From NCBI RefSeq assembly GCF_001042905.1, contig NZ_JYLB01000002.1, forward strand, positions 186,001 through 250,000: DNA of 64,000 bases. Direction: 5' to 3'. This document shows positions 19,137 through 26,806 of the stretch, in pieces. Both the position numbers and the translations under genes were made by a program. The stretch comes from Pseudomonas lini (GTDB taxonomy: Bacteria; Pseudomonadota; Gammaproteobacteria; Pseudomonadales; Pseudomonadaceae). The notes under the pieces were generated by a model, which saw only the letters and a program-made list of their open reading frames with translations, was not told the origin of the DNA and ran no database searches. The stretch's first letter is position 1. Each line of letters starts with the position of its first letter.

Positions 19137-19355
19137 TTATGCGCCGTGGCACTTCTTGAATTTCTTGCCATTGCCGCAAGGGCAAGGGTCGTTACGGCCG
19201 ACATCTTTCAGGGCGTTGCGCACCGGTTCCTGGTGGGCGTGGCCGCAGTTCGGGCCGTGGACATGGCCATGGTCGTGATCATGGTGGTCGTGATGGTCGT
19301 GATGGTCGTGATCGTGGTTGCAGTCAGGGCCATGGACATGAGGTTGCTGGGTCAT
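19137..19355 (-). CDS. Histidine-rich SEC-C motif miniprotein
   Basis: 72 residues. The N-terminal half contains HGPDCNHDH, then three near-exact DHH triplets and a run to [14 protein letters not shown]: about 20 histidines plus two cysteines, a metal-binding tract. The C-terminus is a SEC-C zinc motif ([16 protein letters not shown]), as on SecA and YchJ. I chose the ATG at 19355 with GGAG upstream; an in-frame GTG three codons earlier is badly spaced. The stop of the lipoprotein gene upstream lies five bases before this start, so they are probably cotranscribed. It may store or deliver Zn, Ni or Cu; unproven. Confidence 0.85.
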   Translation of the reverse strand: MTQQPHVHGPDCNHDHDHHDHHDHHDHDHGHVHGPNCGHAHQEPVRNALKDVGRNDPCPCGNGKKFKKCHGA

Positions 19356-19360
19356 CGGGG

Positions 19361-19852
19361 TCACTCCGGAATTAAATCGGCGGCGATTATCACGCCATTA
19401 CGTGCCAGGTGCACGTAGTGCGCGATGAATAAACCGGTTTCCAGTTCACCTTCCAGACGATAGGGAATGGGTTGGTCGGGTTTTTTCAGCAGCTTCACCA
19501 GGTCCCGGACTTTCGGCCACAGGTTGGTGCGGATCGGCACTTTAAAATAAGCGCTGCGTTTGGGGCCGACCGTGAACCAGTGTTCGTGCTCGCCTTCAGT
19601 CAGCAACATGTCCCCCAAGTGAATGCGATATTCCAGGGCACGCACCGTCAGGTCTTGGTCGTTGGGATTGTCGACGCGAAAATGCAGCAGGAATTTCTGC
19701 TCCAGTAGTTTGGCCCGGACCACTTCGACCTTGACCAGATGTACTTCTGGCTCTGGCAGATCGTTGTCGAAGTCGAACCACGACGCACAGCCGCCGAGCC
19801 CCAGAAACAGGAGCAGGGTGAGCAGCTGTAATGCGCGCCGCCGAGTATTCAT
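19361..19852 (-). CDS. LEA type 2-domain lipoprotein
   Basis: 163-residue lipoprotein with signal [22 protein letters not shown] (split as signal plus Cys22). The mature region holds one water-stress/LEA14-like domain: [20 protein letters not shown] and HFTVG-like strands, a fibronectin-like fold. Such proteins sit at the outer membrane; function is unknown, possibly protection during stress. The next gene on the strand is the His-rich SEC-C protein, five bases on. A compact palindrome (19870-19924) lies just upstream. Confidence 0.85.
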   Translation of the reverse strand: MNTRRRALQLLTLLLFLGLGGCASWFDFDNDLPEPEVHLVKVEVVRAKLLEQKFLLHFRVDNPNDQDLTVRALEYRIHLGDMLLTEGEHEHWFTVGPKRSAYFKVPIRTNLWPKVRDLVKLLKKPDQPIPYRLEGELETGLFIAHYVHLARNGVIIAADLIPE

Positions 19853-19869
19853 GGTCGTGTTTCTCTCTT

Positions 19870-19924
19870 TGTAGCAGCTGTCGAGCCTGCGAGGCTGCGT
19901 TCGGCCGTCGACAGCTGCTACAGG
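19870..19924. repeat. Compact palindrome, GTAGCAGCTGTCGAGCCTGCG type
   Basis: Arms GTAGCAGCTGTCGA and TCGACAGCTGCTAC enclose ~24 bases that are themselves partly palindromic. It is a REP-like element distinct from classes A, B, C and E, between ychJ-like and LEA genes. Confidence 0.8.
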
Positions 19925-19931
19925 GATCACC

Positions 19932-20408
19932 TCAAGCGCCGAAATACCCCGCGCAACACTTCTTGAACTTCTGCCCGCTGGCGCATGGGCACGCATCGTT
20001 ACGCCCTGCCTTGAGTAACACGGTGGGGTCGATGAAATACCAGTGGCCGGCGTTCTGTACGAATGACGAACGTTCGCGGTGGCTGTGTTCGCCGCTGCTG
20101 TCGTGCCAACGAGCGGTGAAGGTGACGAAAGCATGCTCCGGCTGACCGCCGAAGACCTCGGCGCTTTCCACCTCCAGGCCCAGCCAGGTGCTTTGGGCGC
20201 TCCAGTCGCTGATTGACTGGCGGTCCAGGCCGGCCTGTTGCGCGGGCAGGGTGGTCGCCACCAGATAGTCGATCAGCCCCAGTACATAGGCGCTGTAGCG
20301 CGAACGCATCAAGACTTCGGCGCTGGGGGCGGGGTGGCCGGCGTGGTAATGGCCACAGCAGGCATCGAGGAGTGTGCCGCTGCCGCAAGGGCAAATGGAT
20401 GTACTCAT
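19932..20408 (-). CDS. YchJ-family SEC-C protein
   Basis: 158 residues with two cysteine-rich zinc motifs: an N-terminal [14 protein letters not shown] (about 6-19) and a C-terminal SEC-C block [15 protein letters not shown]. Between them is an NTF2-like domain ([18 protein letters not shown], then [10 protein letters not shown]). This layout defines the YchJ/UPF0225 family, whose function is unknown; a redox or ribosome-linked role has been proposed for SEC-C proteins. It begins four bases after the DUF6231-like gene, on the same strand. Confidence 0.93.
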   Translation of the reverse strand: MSTSICPCGSGTLLDACCGHYHAGHPAPSAEVLMRSRYSAYVLGLIDYLVATTLPAQQAGLDRQSISDWSAQSTWLGLEVESAEVFGGQPEHAFVTFTARWHDSSGEHSHRERSSFVQNAGHWYFIDPTVLLKAGRNDACPCASGQKFKKCCAGYFGA

Positions 20409-20412
20409 TGGG

Positions 20413-20910
20413 TTACCACCAATATTTCCCGAAGTTTTCCGGATTGGCCCAGAAGCGTGAGTTCAGCCAGTCGGGCACCTGTTTATAGTCAAGCAGATCG
20501 TAGGTAAACAGGGTCAGTACTTGATCATCGCGCTGGAAGCGTTCGCTGGCTTGCAGCGCCAGGGAGAAAAAGTCCGTCTCCTGCCAACCGCAGGCCGGCA
20601 AGTCGGCCAGCACCGCAATGCGACTGGCATTGAGGTTGCGTATCCCGCCGAGCAGATTCAGGCCGTCGCGCTTGGGCAAGTGTTCAAGACAATCGACCAC
20701 CAGCGCCAGATCAAACCGTTGTGCTGCCTGTTCGGCGGGCAGTGGCCCTGGCGCAGCAAAGGCGACGATGCTGTCCGGGTGCGCGAGCTTGAATGCCTCA
20801 AGCGCGGGGAATTCGCTGGCGCCAATCAGCAACAGACGCGCCGGGGCGTAACGATCAAGCAAAGCGGCCAACGCCTGTTGGGGCGTGCGCGAAGAAATAC
20901 CTGCAATCAT
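20413..20910 (-). CDS. DUF6231-like protein, methyltransferase-fold relative
   Basis: 165 residues. The N-terminal [19 protein letters not shown] resembles the first strand-loop-helix of class I methyltransferases. The block [15 protein letters not shown] resembles motif IV. The SAM-binding glycine motif is incomplete, so it may not be active. The C-terminus is aromatic ([16 protein letters not shown]). ATG with GAGGATC upstream. It forms a two-gene unit with the YchJ-like gene. The family name is from memory of pseudomonad annotation. Confidence 0.75.
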   Translation of the reverse strand: MIAGISSRTPQQALAALLDRYAPARLLLIGASEFPALEAFKLAHPDSIVAFAAPGPLPAEQAAQRFDLALVVDCLEHLPKRDGLNLLGGIRNLNASRIAVLADLPACGWQETDFFSLALQASERFQRDDQVLTLFTYDLLDYKQVPDWLNSRFWANPENFGKYWW

Positions 20911-21111
20911 CGAAGATCCTCAATCAGAACGCCAAGACTAGCCTGCCCCAACGTCCGGGCCTAGTGTCCCGTCTCGAGGGTTTAGCCAAAAAGCGCCGAT
21001 CTTCCGTGAACATGGGGCAAAGCAGCAATGACGTATTGCTGGCGGAGATTAAAAGTCGGGTCTTTACTCCCTAGAATCGGTTTTAAGCCGATCCCTCAGG
21101 AGAAGAACTAG

Positions 21112-21807
21112 ATGAGCATAATTCGGACAGCATTACCCTTGGTTCTGCTAACCAGTGTGTTGACTGGTTGCGCAGGTTTGCAGAAAACCGACTGGCCTAC
21201 CTGTGCGGGTGTCGGCGGTGTTATCGGCGCAGGGCTCGGCGCGACCGAAAGCTCGGCATGGGCGGGGTATGGCGCGCTGCTGGTCGGCGGCACGGCAGCA
21301 GCCTGGTGCTGGGTGCACGGCGATGGCGATGAAGACGGCGATGGTGTGCTGGACAGCCGCGACAAGTGCCCGGGTACACCTAAAGGCGTGCAGGTCGATG
21401 CCAACGGCTGCCCTCCACCTGCGCCTGCGCCGGTGGTCGAAGAGGTGGCGGTGGTCAAGGAAGAAGTCATCGTTATCCGTGATGTGCACTTCCAGTTCGA
21501 CTCGGCCAAGCTCACCCCTGCCGATAAAGACGTACTCAACACCATTGCCACGCGCCTGAAACAGGAATCCTCCAGCGCCCAACTGACCGTGACCGGGCAT
21601 ACCGACAGTGTCGGCAGTGATGCCTACAACCAGAAACTGTCGGATAGACGCGCCCATTCAGTGGTGGAATACCTGATTTCCCAAGGCGTGCCACGCAGCA
21701 GTTTCGTGTCTGTGACCGGTGCCGGTGAAAGCCAGCCGGTGGCCGATAACAAAACCGCTGACGGCCGTGCGATGAACCGGCGCACGGAAATCAAAATCAA
21801 CCGCTAG
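21112..21807 (+). CDS. OmpA-family lipoprotein with TSP3-like calcium motif (copy 1)
   Basis: 231 residues. Lipobox LTGC gives Cys20. Next comes a glycine-rich hydrophobic segment (about 32-65), a glycine-zipper that may sit in a membrane. Then a thrombospondin type 3-like repeat, DGDEDGDGVLDSRDKCPGTP (about 78-97). The C-terminal OmpA domain (about 125-231) binds peptidoglycan: FQFDSAKL, VTGHTDSVGSDAYNQKLSDRRA and NRRTEIKINR. It anchors the outer membrane to the cell wall. A paralogue follows 90 bases downstream on the same strand. An AGGAGAAGAACTAG sequence precedes the ATG. Confidence 0.92.
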   Translation: MSIIRTALPLVLLTSVLTGCAGLQKTDWPTCAGVGGVIGAGLGATESSAWAGYGALLVGGTAAAWCWVHGDGDEDGDGVLDSRDKCPGTPKGVQVDANGCPPPAPAPVVEEVAVVKEEVIVIRDVHFQFDSAKLTPADKDVLNTIATRLKQESSSAQLTVTGHTDSVGSDAYNQKLSDRRAHSVVEYLISQGVPRSSFVSVTGAGESQPVADNKTADGRAMNRRTEIKINR

Positions 21808-21897
21808 GTCTCTCGCATTCCGTGGCTTGTACAGTCGCGGATGCGGGTCTTTACTCCTGTGTGACCGGTATGGGCCGGTGACACAGGAGCATTCACA

Positions 21898-22611
21898 ATG
21901 AGCGTTCTTACAAGGACCGTCTTGCCGGTTCTGCTGCTTGGCAGTCTTCTGACCGGTTGTGCGACTCACAGCGATGGCACCGCCCCCCTCAATCAACGTA
22001 CCTGGCCGATCTGCAGCGTCATAGGCGGACTGGTTGGCGGTGGTTTGGGTGCAATAGAAAGTAGTGCCTGGGCAGCGGGTGGAGGGGCGCTAGGGATCTT
22101 GACCGGTGGCCTGATCTGTTATGCCCAGGATGGCGATGAAGACGATGATGGTGTCTTCGATCGACGTGACCGCTGCCCCGATACACCTGCCGATACCCCT
22201 GTCGAACATCACGGTTGCCCGCTGCCGCAATACCCGGCCAGCGTGAAACCTGTTGAAACACCTGTATCCGAAGTCATCACCCTGAACGGTAACGTGCTGT
22301 TCGCTTACAACCAATCCGACCTGATGCCCGAAGCGCGCAGTGAGCTGGATTCGCTGATGGCCAAATTGCAGAACGCCGATGTGGCGAGCATTAAAGTCAT
22401 CGGTCATACCGACAGCCAGGGTTCGGACGCCTATAACCAGAAACTGTCGGAACGTCGTGCCAGCAGCGTAGCGGCCTACCTGTTGAGTCAGGGGTTGGCG
22501 CCGGACAAACTCACCAGCGAAGGCCGGGGCGAAAGCCAGCCGGTGGCCGATAACGATACGGAAGAAGGACGAGCGCAGAACCGTCGCGTGGAATTGCACA
22601 TCAATCGCTAA
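21898..22611 (+). CDS. OmpA-family lipoprotein with TSP3-like calcium motif (copy 2)
   Basis: 237 residues, colinear paralogue of the preceding gene: lipobox LTGC (Cys21), glycine zipper GGLVGGGLGAIESSAWA, TSP3-like motif DGDEDDDGVFDRRDRCPDTP, and OmpA domain with IGHTDSQGSDAYNQKLSERRA and NRRVELHINR. ACAGGAG lies upstream. Both copies share CGGGTCTTTACTCC ~45-60 bases before their starts, so the duplication included the upstream region. Divergence in the linker (proline-rich QYPASVKPVE here) suggests an old duplication. Confidence 0.92.
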   Translation: MSVLTRTVLPVLLLGSLLTGCATHSDGTAPLNQRTWPICSVIGGLVGGGLGAIESSAWAAGGGALGILTGGLICYAQDGDEDDDGVFDRRDRCPDTPADTPVEHHGCPLPQYPASVKPVETPVSEVITLNGNVLFAYNQSDLMPEARSELDSLMAKLQNADVASIKVIGHTDSQGSDAYNQKLSERRASSVAAYLLSQGLAPDKLTSEGRGESQPVADNDTEEGRAQNRRVELHINR

Positions 22612-22789
22612 GCTCTGTGACTTTAAGCTCTGTGGCTATAAGCCGCGTGATAGAGCCGTCGGACCACGATCAAGGTGGGTCCGACGGCCAATCCGCGACC
22701 TTCGGGAAGAATTTTTTGTTGCCCTCTGGCTTATCCCGCGCGTAAGCCGTTACTGTGCGTGCAAAGAATAATTCTCAACGGGGGGGCGT

Positions 22790-23068
22790 ATGAAGGTGTT
22801 TTGGGGGCTGGGGAAGTTGTTGACCCTGCTGTTCTGGCTGGTGGCGCTGGTCAATCTGCTCATACCATTTATTCATCCGTTTCACCTGCTGATCAATTTT
22901 GCAGGCAGTGTGTTGGCAGGCCTCCATCTTCTGGAGCTGGTGTTCTGCAATCGCAGCCTCAAAGGTCGAGCCCACCCTTGGCGTGATCGCCTGAAGATCG
23001 TCTTTTTCGGCGTTTTCCACCTGCAAACCATTCCGGCCCCGGCCGCTTCGAAGGCCTCCCATGCGTAA
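22790..23068 (+). CDS. DUF1145 small inner-membrane protein
   Basis: 92 residues with two hydrophobic segments (about 6-28 and 32-52) and the family-like sequence FWGLGKLLTLLFWLVALVN and LHLLELVFC. The basic loop after the second helix (RSLKGRAHPWRDRLK) should be cytoplasmic, and a third weak segment follows. Function unknown. The last eight bases overlap the start of the collagen-like gene, so the two are likely translated together. The start ATG follows GGGGGGCGT. Confidence 0.85.
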   Translation: MKVFWGLGKLLTLLFWLVALVNLLIPFIHPFHLLINFAGSVLAGLHLLELVFCNRSLKGRAHPWRDRLKIVFFGVFHLQTIPAPAASKASHA

Positions 23069-23819
23069 ATTCTGTCTGCTCGCTGCACTTATCAGCCCAT
23101 TGGCCTGCGCGCAGGTGGTGAGCGTCGAAACCAACTCGCTGATGCGCTTGCCCAACACGGCCAGTACCTTGCAACTGGAACGGCTGGAAGTCGCCGATTA
23201 CGGCACCTTGCTGATTCCCTCGAACGTGACCGAAGTGACGGTCGGCGAGCTGCATCTGGGACGCGACGCGCGGATCGCCATTGTGCCGAGCGAGCAGGCT
23301 CTGGCGTTGAAGGTCAGCCGTGCCGAGTTGGCCGAAGGCAGCCAGATCACTGCGCGGGGCGCGCCGGGGACATACCTCAAGGCCGCTCGCTCCGGGCGCA
23401 ATCTGGATTTGCAGATCAAAGCGTTGAACGCGCCGCAATTGTCAGTAGACGCTCGCGGTGGTGCGGGCGCTCCAGGTTTTGTCGGCCTCGATGGGGCTAA
23501 TGGTCAAGCACCGGGTTGCACCTGGGGCCAGGCCGGTCGCGGCGCCGATGGCAGTAATGGCAGCGACGGCCAGCCGGGCGCACCTGGGGCGCTGGTTCGG
23601 CTGGAAGTGCCGCGTGATTACCCGACGGAGCAGATCAAGGTCGAGGTTGCAGGCGGGGTTGGTGGCGCGGCAGGGCCTGGTGGAAAACCGGGAGCGGGTG
23701 GCAAAGCCAAGGGCTGCGTCGTCTATAAAGCCGATGGCGGCAAGAGTGGTCGTCCCGGTGCCGATGGCCTGCCAGGGCCTGCGGGGGTGGCTGGTTCGGT
23801 GAGCATTCAGCGGTTGTAA
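23061..23819 (+). CDS. Exported protein with collagen-like Gly-rich segments
   Basis: 252 residues. Signal peptide MRKFCLLAALISPLACA. Residues ~20-135 form a beta-rich region with short repeated strands (LEVADYG, TEVTVGELHLG, ISRAEL-type). From ~138 come two Gly-X-Y-rich stretches: GAPGFVGLDGANG with GADGSNGSDGQPGAPG, then GPGGKPGAGGKAKG with GRPGADGLPGPAG. A non-collagen strand block separates them (VRLEVPRDYPTEQIKVEV). Two cysteines (PGCTWG and KGCVVY) may form a disulfide. It may be periplasmic or surface-exposed. No known family recognised beyond the collagen-like repeats. Confidence 0.85.
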   Translation: MRKFCLLAALISPLACAQVVSVETNSLMRLPNTASTLQLERLEVADYGTLLIPSNVTEVTVGELHLGRDARIAIVPSEQALALKVSRAELAEGSQITARGAPGTYLKAARSGRNLDLQIKALNAPQLSVDARGGAGAPGFVGLDGANGQAPGCTWGQAGRGADGSNGSDGQPGAPGALVRLEVPRDYPTEQIKVEVAGGVGGAAGPGGKPGAGGKAKGCVVYKADGGKSGRPGADGLPGPAGVAGSVSIQRL

Positions 23820-23840
23820 GTCCTCAAGCGATCGTTCCCA

Positions 23841-23990
23841 CCTGTGGCGAGGGGGCTTGCCCCCGTTGGGTCGCGAAGCGGCCCCAAAACCAGCCACCCC
23901 ATTCTTTCAGAATGAACGCGGTGACTGGTTTACGACTGCTTCGCAGCCGAACGGGGCGATGCGGCGTTCCGACAAGCCCCCTCGCCACAA
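23841..23990. repeat. REP/REPIN, class E
   Basis: Second copy of the ~140-base class E element at 17527, with the same inner blocks GGTCGCGAAGCGGCCCC and ACTGCTTCGCAGCCGAACGG. The right arm carries an extra GATGCGGCGTTCC insertion. Confidence 0.88.
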
Positions 23991-24014
23991 AAGCTCCCCC
24001 AAACTACATATTCC

Positions 24015-24479
24015 TCAAAACATCGGCCGAGCCGCCGCAATCGCCACCAGCGCCAACCCGACCAGCAGGTTAATCCCCACCAACCGACGAATCTTACCCA
24101 ACACCGCCGCCCCCGCCGGCCAATCCTGAGTCGTCACCGTCGTGCGCAATTCCGGCAGCAGCAACGCCTGAATCCGGATAAACAGCGCCGTCATCACCAC
24201 ATACAATCCCATCATCACCTGCACATACCGCGGCGCCGCTTCAAATCCGGCGAACTGCAGATGAATCATGCCCACGCCACTGATCGGTAAAAGCACCACC
24301 GCGACCCAGACCCAGCGGAAAAAACCTTGAAACACTTCCACCCACAGCTTCAACCGGGCAGGGCCTTCCAGCGCCTTCATCGCCGCGGGGCGCAAGACCA
24401 TCCAGGCGAAAAACATGCCGCCGACCCACACCAGGGCGGCCAGGACATGCAGGGTATAAACGATGCCAAAAGGTGTCAT
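24015..24479 (-). CDS. CopD-domain integral membrane protein
   Basis: 154 residues with four predicted membrane helices. Helix 1 has LHVLAALVWVGGMFFAWMVL, where His and Trp/Gly-Gly match the CopD pattern. Helix 3 region holds RYVQVMMGLYVVMTALF. CopD proteins are linked to copper uptake or tolerance, but this short stand-alone form is of unknown function. It is divergent from dinG, with 86 bases between the starts. No copper-operon neighbours. Confidence 0.85.
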   Translation of the reverse strand: MTPFGIVYTLHVLAALVWVGGMFFAWMVLRPAAMKALEGPARLKLWVEVFQGFFRWVWVAVVLLPISGVGMIHLQFAGFEAAPRYVQVMMGLYVVMTALFIRIQALLLPELRTTVTTQDWPAGAAVLGKIRRLVGINLLVGLALVAIAAARPMF

Positions 24480-24565
24480 TGAGGTACTCCGTTCTGCGCG
24501 GGATTGATTAGCGGGGTATGATAGCGGCCGATCCGAACCACTGAAAATTTATCCAGCCTTTTTTG

Positions 24566-26710
24566 ATGATCAGCACCGAACTCAAAACCACGATCCAGGG
24601 CGCCTACTCGCGTTTTCTCGAAGCCAAGAGCCTCAAGCCGCGCTACGGCCAACGCCTGATGATCGCCGAAATTGCCAAGGTCCTCGGTGCCATCGACACC
24701 GACGACGAAGGCCGGCGCAGTGGCGACCCCGCGATTGTCGCGGTGGAAGCGGGCACCGGTACCGGCAAAACCGTGGCCTACAGCCTGGCGGCCATCCCGA
24801 CCGCGAAGGCCGCCGGCAAGCGTCTGGTGATTGCCACGGCCACCGTGGCCCTGCAAGAGCAGATCGTCTACAAGGATTTGCCCGACCTGATGCGCAACAG
24901 CGGGCTGAATTTCAGCTTCGCCCTGGCCAAGGGCCGCGGGCGCTACATGTGCCTGTCCAAACTCGACATGTTGCTCCAGGAAGGTCATGCGCAGACTGCC
25001 ACCGCGCAGCTTTTCGAAGAAGAAGGCTTCAAGATCGAGGTCGATGAGGCCAGCCAGAAGCTGTTCACCAGCATGATCGAGAAGCTCGCCGGTAATAAGT
25101 GGGACGGCGACCGCGACAGTTGGTCGACAGCGCTGGAAGACGCCGACTGGGCGCGCCTGACCACCGATCACAGCCAGTGCACCAACCGTCATTGCCCGAA
25201 CTTCGGCCAGTGCGCCTTCTACAAGGCCCGCGAAGGTATGGGCAAGGTCGACGTGATCGTCACCAACCACGACATGGTCCTGGCCGACCTGGCCCTGGGC
25301 GGCGGTGCCGTGCTGCCGGACCCGCGTGACACCATCTACGTATTCGACGAAGGCCATCACCTGCCGGACAAGGCTATCGGTCACTTCGCTCACTACACGC
25401 GTCTGCGTTCCACCGCCGACTGGCTGGAAACCACCGCCAAGAACCTCACCAAACTGCTGGCCCAGCACCCGCTGCCGGGCGATCTGGGCAAGTTGATCGA
25501 GCAGGTGCCGGAGCTGGCCCGGGAGATCAAAACCCAGCAGCAGTTCATGTTCACTGCCTGCGAGCAAGCCGCCGACTTCAAACCCGGCGAAGACGTCGAA
25601 GGTCGCGAGCGGCCACGTCACCGTTTCGTCGGCGGGGTGATTCCCGAGCACATGCGCGAAATGGGTATCGAGCTGAAGAAGGGCTTTGCCCGCCTGACCG
25701 ACCTGTTCACCCGGCTCACCGAACTGCTCAAGGAAGGCATGGATGGCGAGGTCAACATCGGCATCGCCAGTAACCAGGCCGAAGAGTGGTATCCGCTGTT
25801 CGGCAGCCTGTTGTCCCGATCTTCGGGCAACTGGGAGTTGTGGACCGCCTTCACCGTCGAAGACCCGGAAGACAATCCGCCCATGGCCCGTTGGCTGACC
25901 CTGGCCGAAAGCGGTTCGCTGTTCGACATCGAGGTCAATGCCAGCCCGATCCTCGCGGCGGACATGCTCCGGCGCAACCTGTGGAACGTGGCTTACGGGG
26001 CGCTGGTGACCTCGGCGACCCTGACCGCGCTCGGCACTTTCGACCGCTTCCGCATGCGTGCCGGCCTGCCTAAAACAGCCGTCACCGCGGTGGTCCCGAG
26101 CCCGTTCCATCACGCCGACGCCGGCGTGCTGCGGGTGCCGGACCTGAAAGCCGACCCGCGTGACGCGCCGGCTCACACCGCGGCGATCATCCGCGACTTG
26201 CCGCAACTGGTAGAAGGTTCACGTGGCACCCTGGTGCTGTTCTCCTCACGCAAGCAGATGCAGGACGTGTTCGACGGTCTGGATCGCGACTGGCGCAAGC
26301 AAGTGTTCATTCAAGGCAACCTGTCGAAGCAGGAAACCCTGAACAAGCACAAGGCGCGGGTTGATGGCGGGGATTCCAGCGTGTTGTTCGGCCTGGCGAG
26401 TTTCGCCGAAGGCGTGGATTTGCCCGGTGCCTACTGCGAGCACGTGGTGATTGCCAAAATTCCGTTCTCGGTACCCGACGATCCTGTCGAAGCGGCCCTG
26501 GCGGAATGGATCGAGGCTCGCGGTGGCAATCCGTTCATGGAAATCTCCGTGCCGGACGCCTCGCTGAAGCTGGTCCAGGCCTGCGGTCGCTTGCTGCGGA
26601 CCGAAGAAGACCGCGGCACCATCACCTTGCTCGACCGTCGCCTGGTTACGCAGCGTTACGGCAAAGCTATTCTCAATGCATTGCCGCCATTCCGTCGTGA
26701 AATTTCCTGA
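24566..26710 (+). CDS. dinG: ATP-dependent DNA helicase DinG
   Basis: 714-residue XPD-like superfamily 2 helicase that unwinds 5' to 3' and resolves R-loops and D-loops. Walker A is EAGTGTGKT (61-69). Walker B is VFDEGHH, a DEAH variant. The 4Fe-4S cluster cysteines are in RYMCLSK and QCTNRHCPNFGQC. C-terminal helicase motifs are VLFSSRKQM and LFGLASFAEGVDLPG, then QACGRLLRTEEDRG. I use ATG 24566 rather than the TTG just before it. Length equals the P. aeruginosa protein. In enterobacteria dinG is LexA-regulated; no LexA box is visible here. Confidence 0.97.
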   Translation: MISTELKTTIQGAYSRFLEAKSLKPRYGQRLMIAEIAKVLGAIDTDDEGRRSGDPAIVAVEAGTGTGKTVAYSLAAIPTAKAAGKRLVIATATVALQEQIVYKDLPDLMRNSGLNFSFALAKGRGRYMCLSKLDMLLQEGHAQTATAQLFEEEGFKIEVDEASQKLFTSMIEKLAGNKWDGDRDSWSTALEDADWARLTTDHSQCTNRHCPNFGQCAFYKAREGMGKVDVIVTNHDMVLADLALGGGAVLPDPRDTIYVFDEGHHLPDKAIGHFAHYTRLRSTADWLETTAKNLTKLLAQHPLPGDLGKLIEQVPELAREIKTQQQFMFTACEQAADFKPGEDVEGRERPRHRFVGGVIPEHMREMGIELKKGFARLTDLFTRLTELLKEGMDGEVNIGIASNQAEEWYPLFGSLLSRSSGNWELWTAFTVEDPEDNPPMARWLTLAESGSLFDIEVNASPILAADMLRRNLWNVAYGALVTSATLTALGTFDRFRMRAGLPKTAVTAVVPSPFHHADAGVLRVPDLKADPRDAPAHTAAIIRDLPQLVEGSRGTLVLFSSRKQMQDVFDGLDRDWRKQVFIQGNLSKQETLNKHKARVDGGDSSVLFGLASFAEGVDLPGAYCEHVVIAKIPFSVPDDPVEAALAEWIEARGGNPFMEISVPDASLKLVQACGRLLRTEEDRGTITLLDRRLVTQRYGKAILNALPPFRREIS

Positions 26711-26806
26711 TGCACCGGTGGGCAAATAGGCCCACCGCGTTGTCTACCTCACTGCCACCGCTTTTCCACTGGCCCATTGATGGTCGCTTGGGAGATCCAC
26801 GTTCTT

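Noticed and set aside
24476..26206. Minus-strand frame of 576 residues opposite dinG
   Set aside because: Shadow of dinG, with no motifs and unlike codon use.
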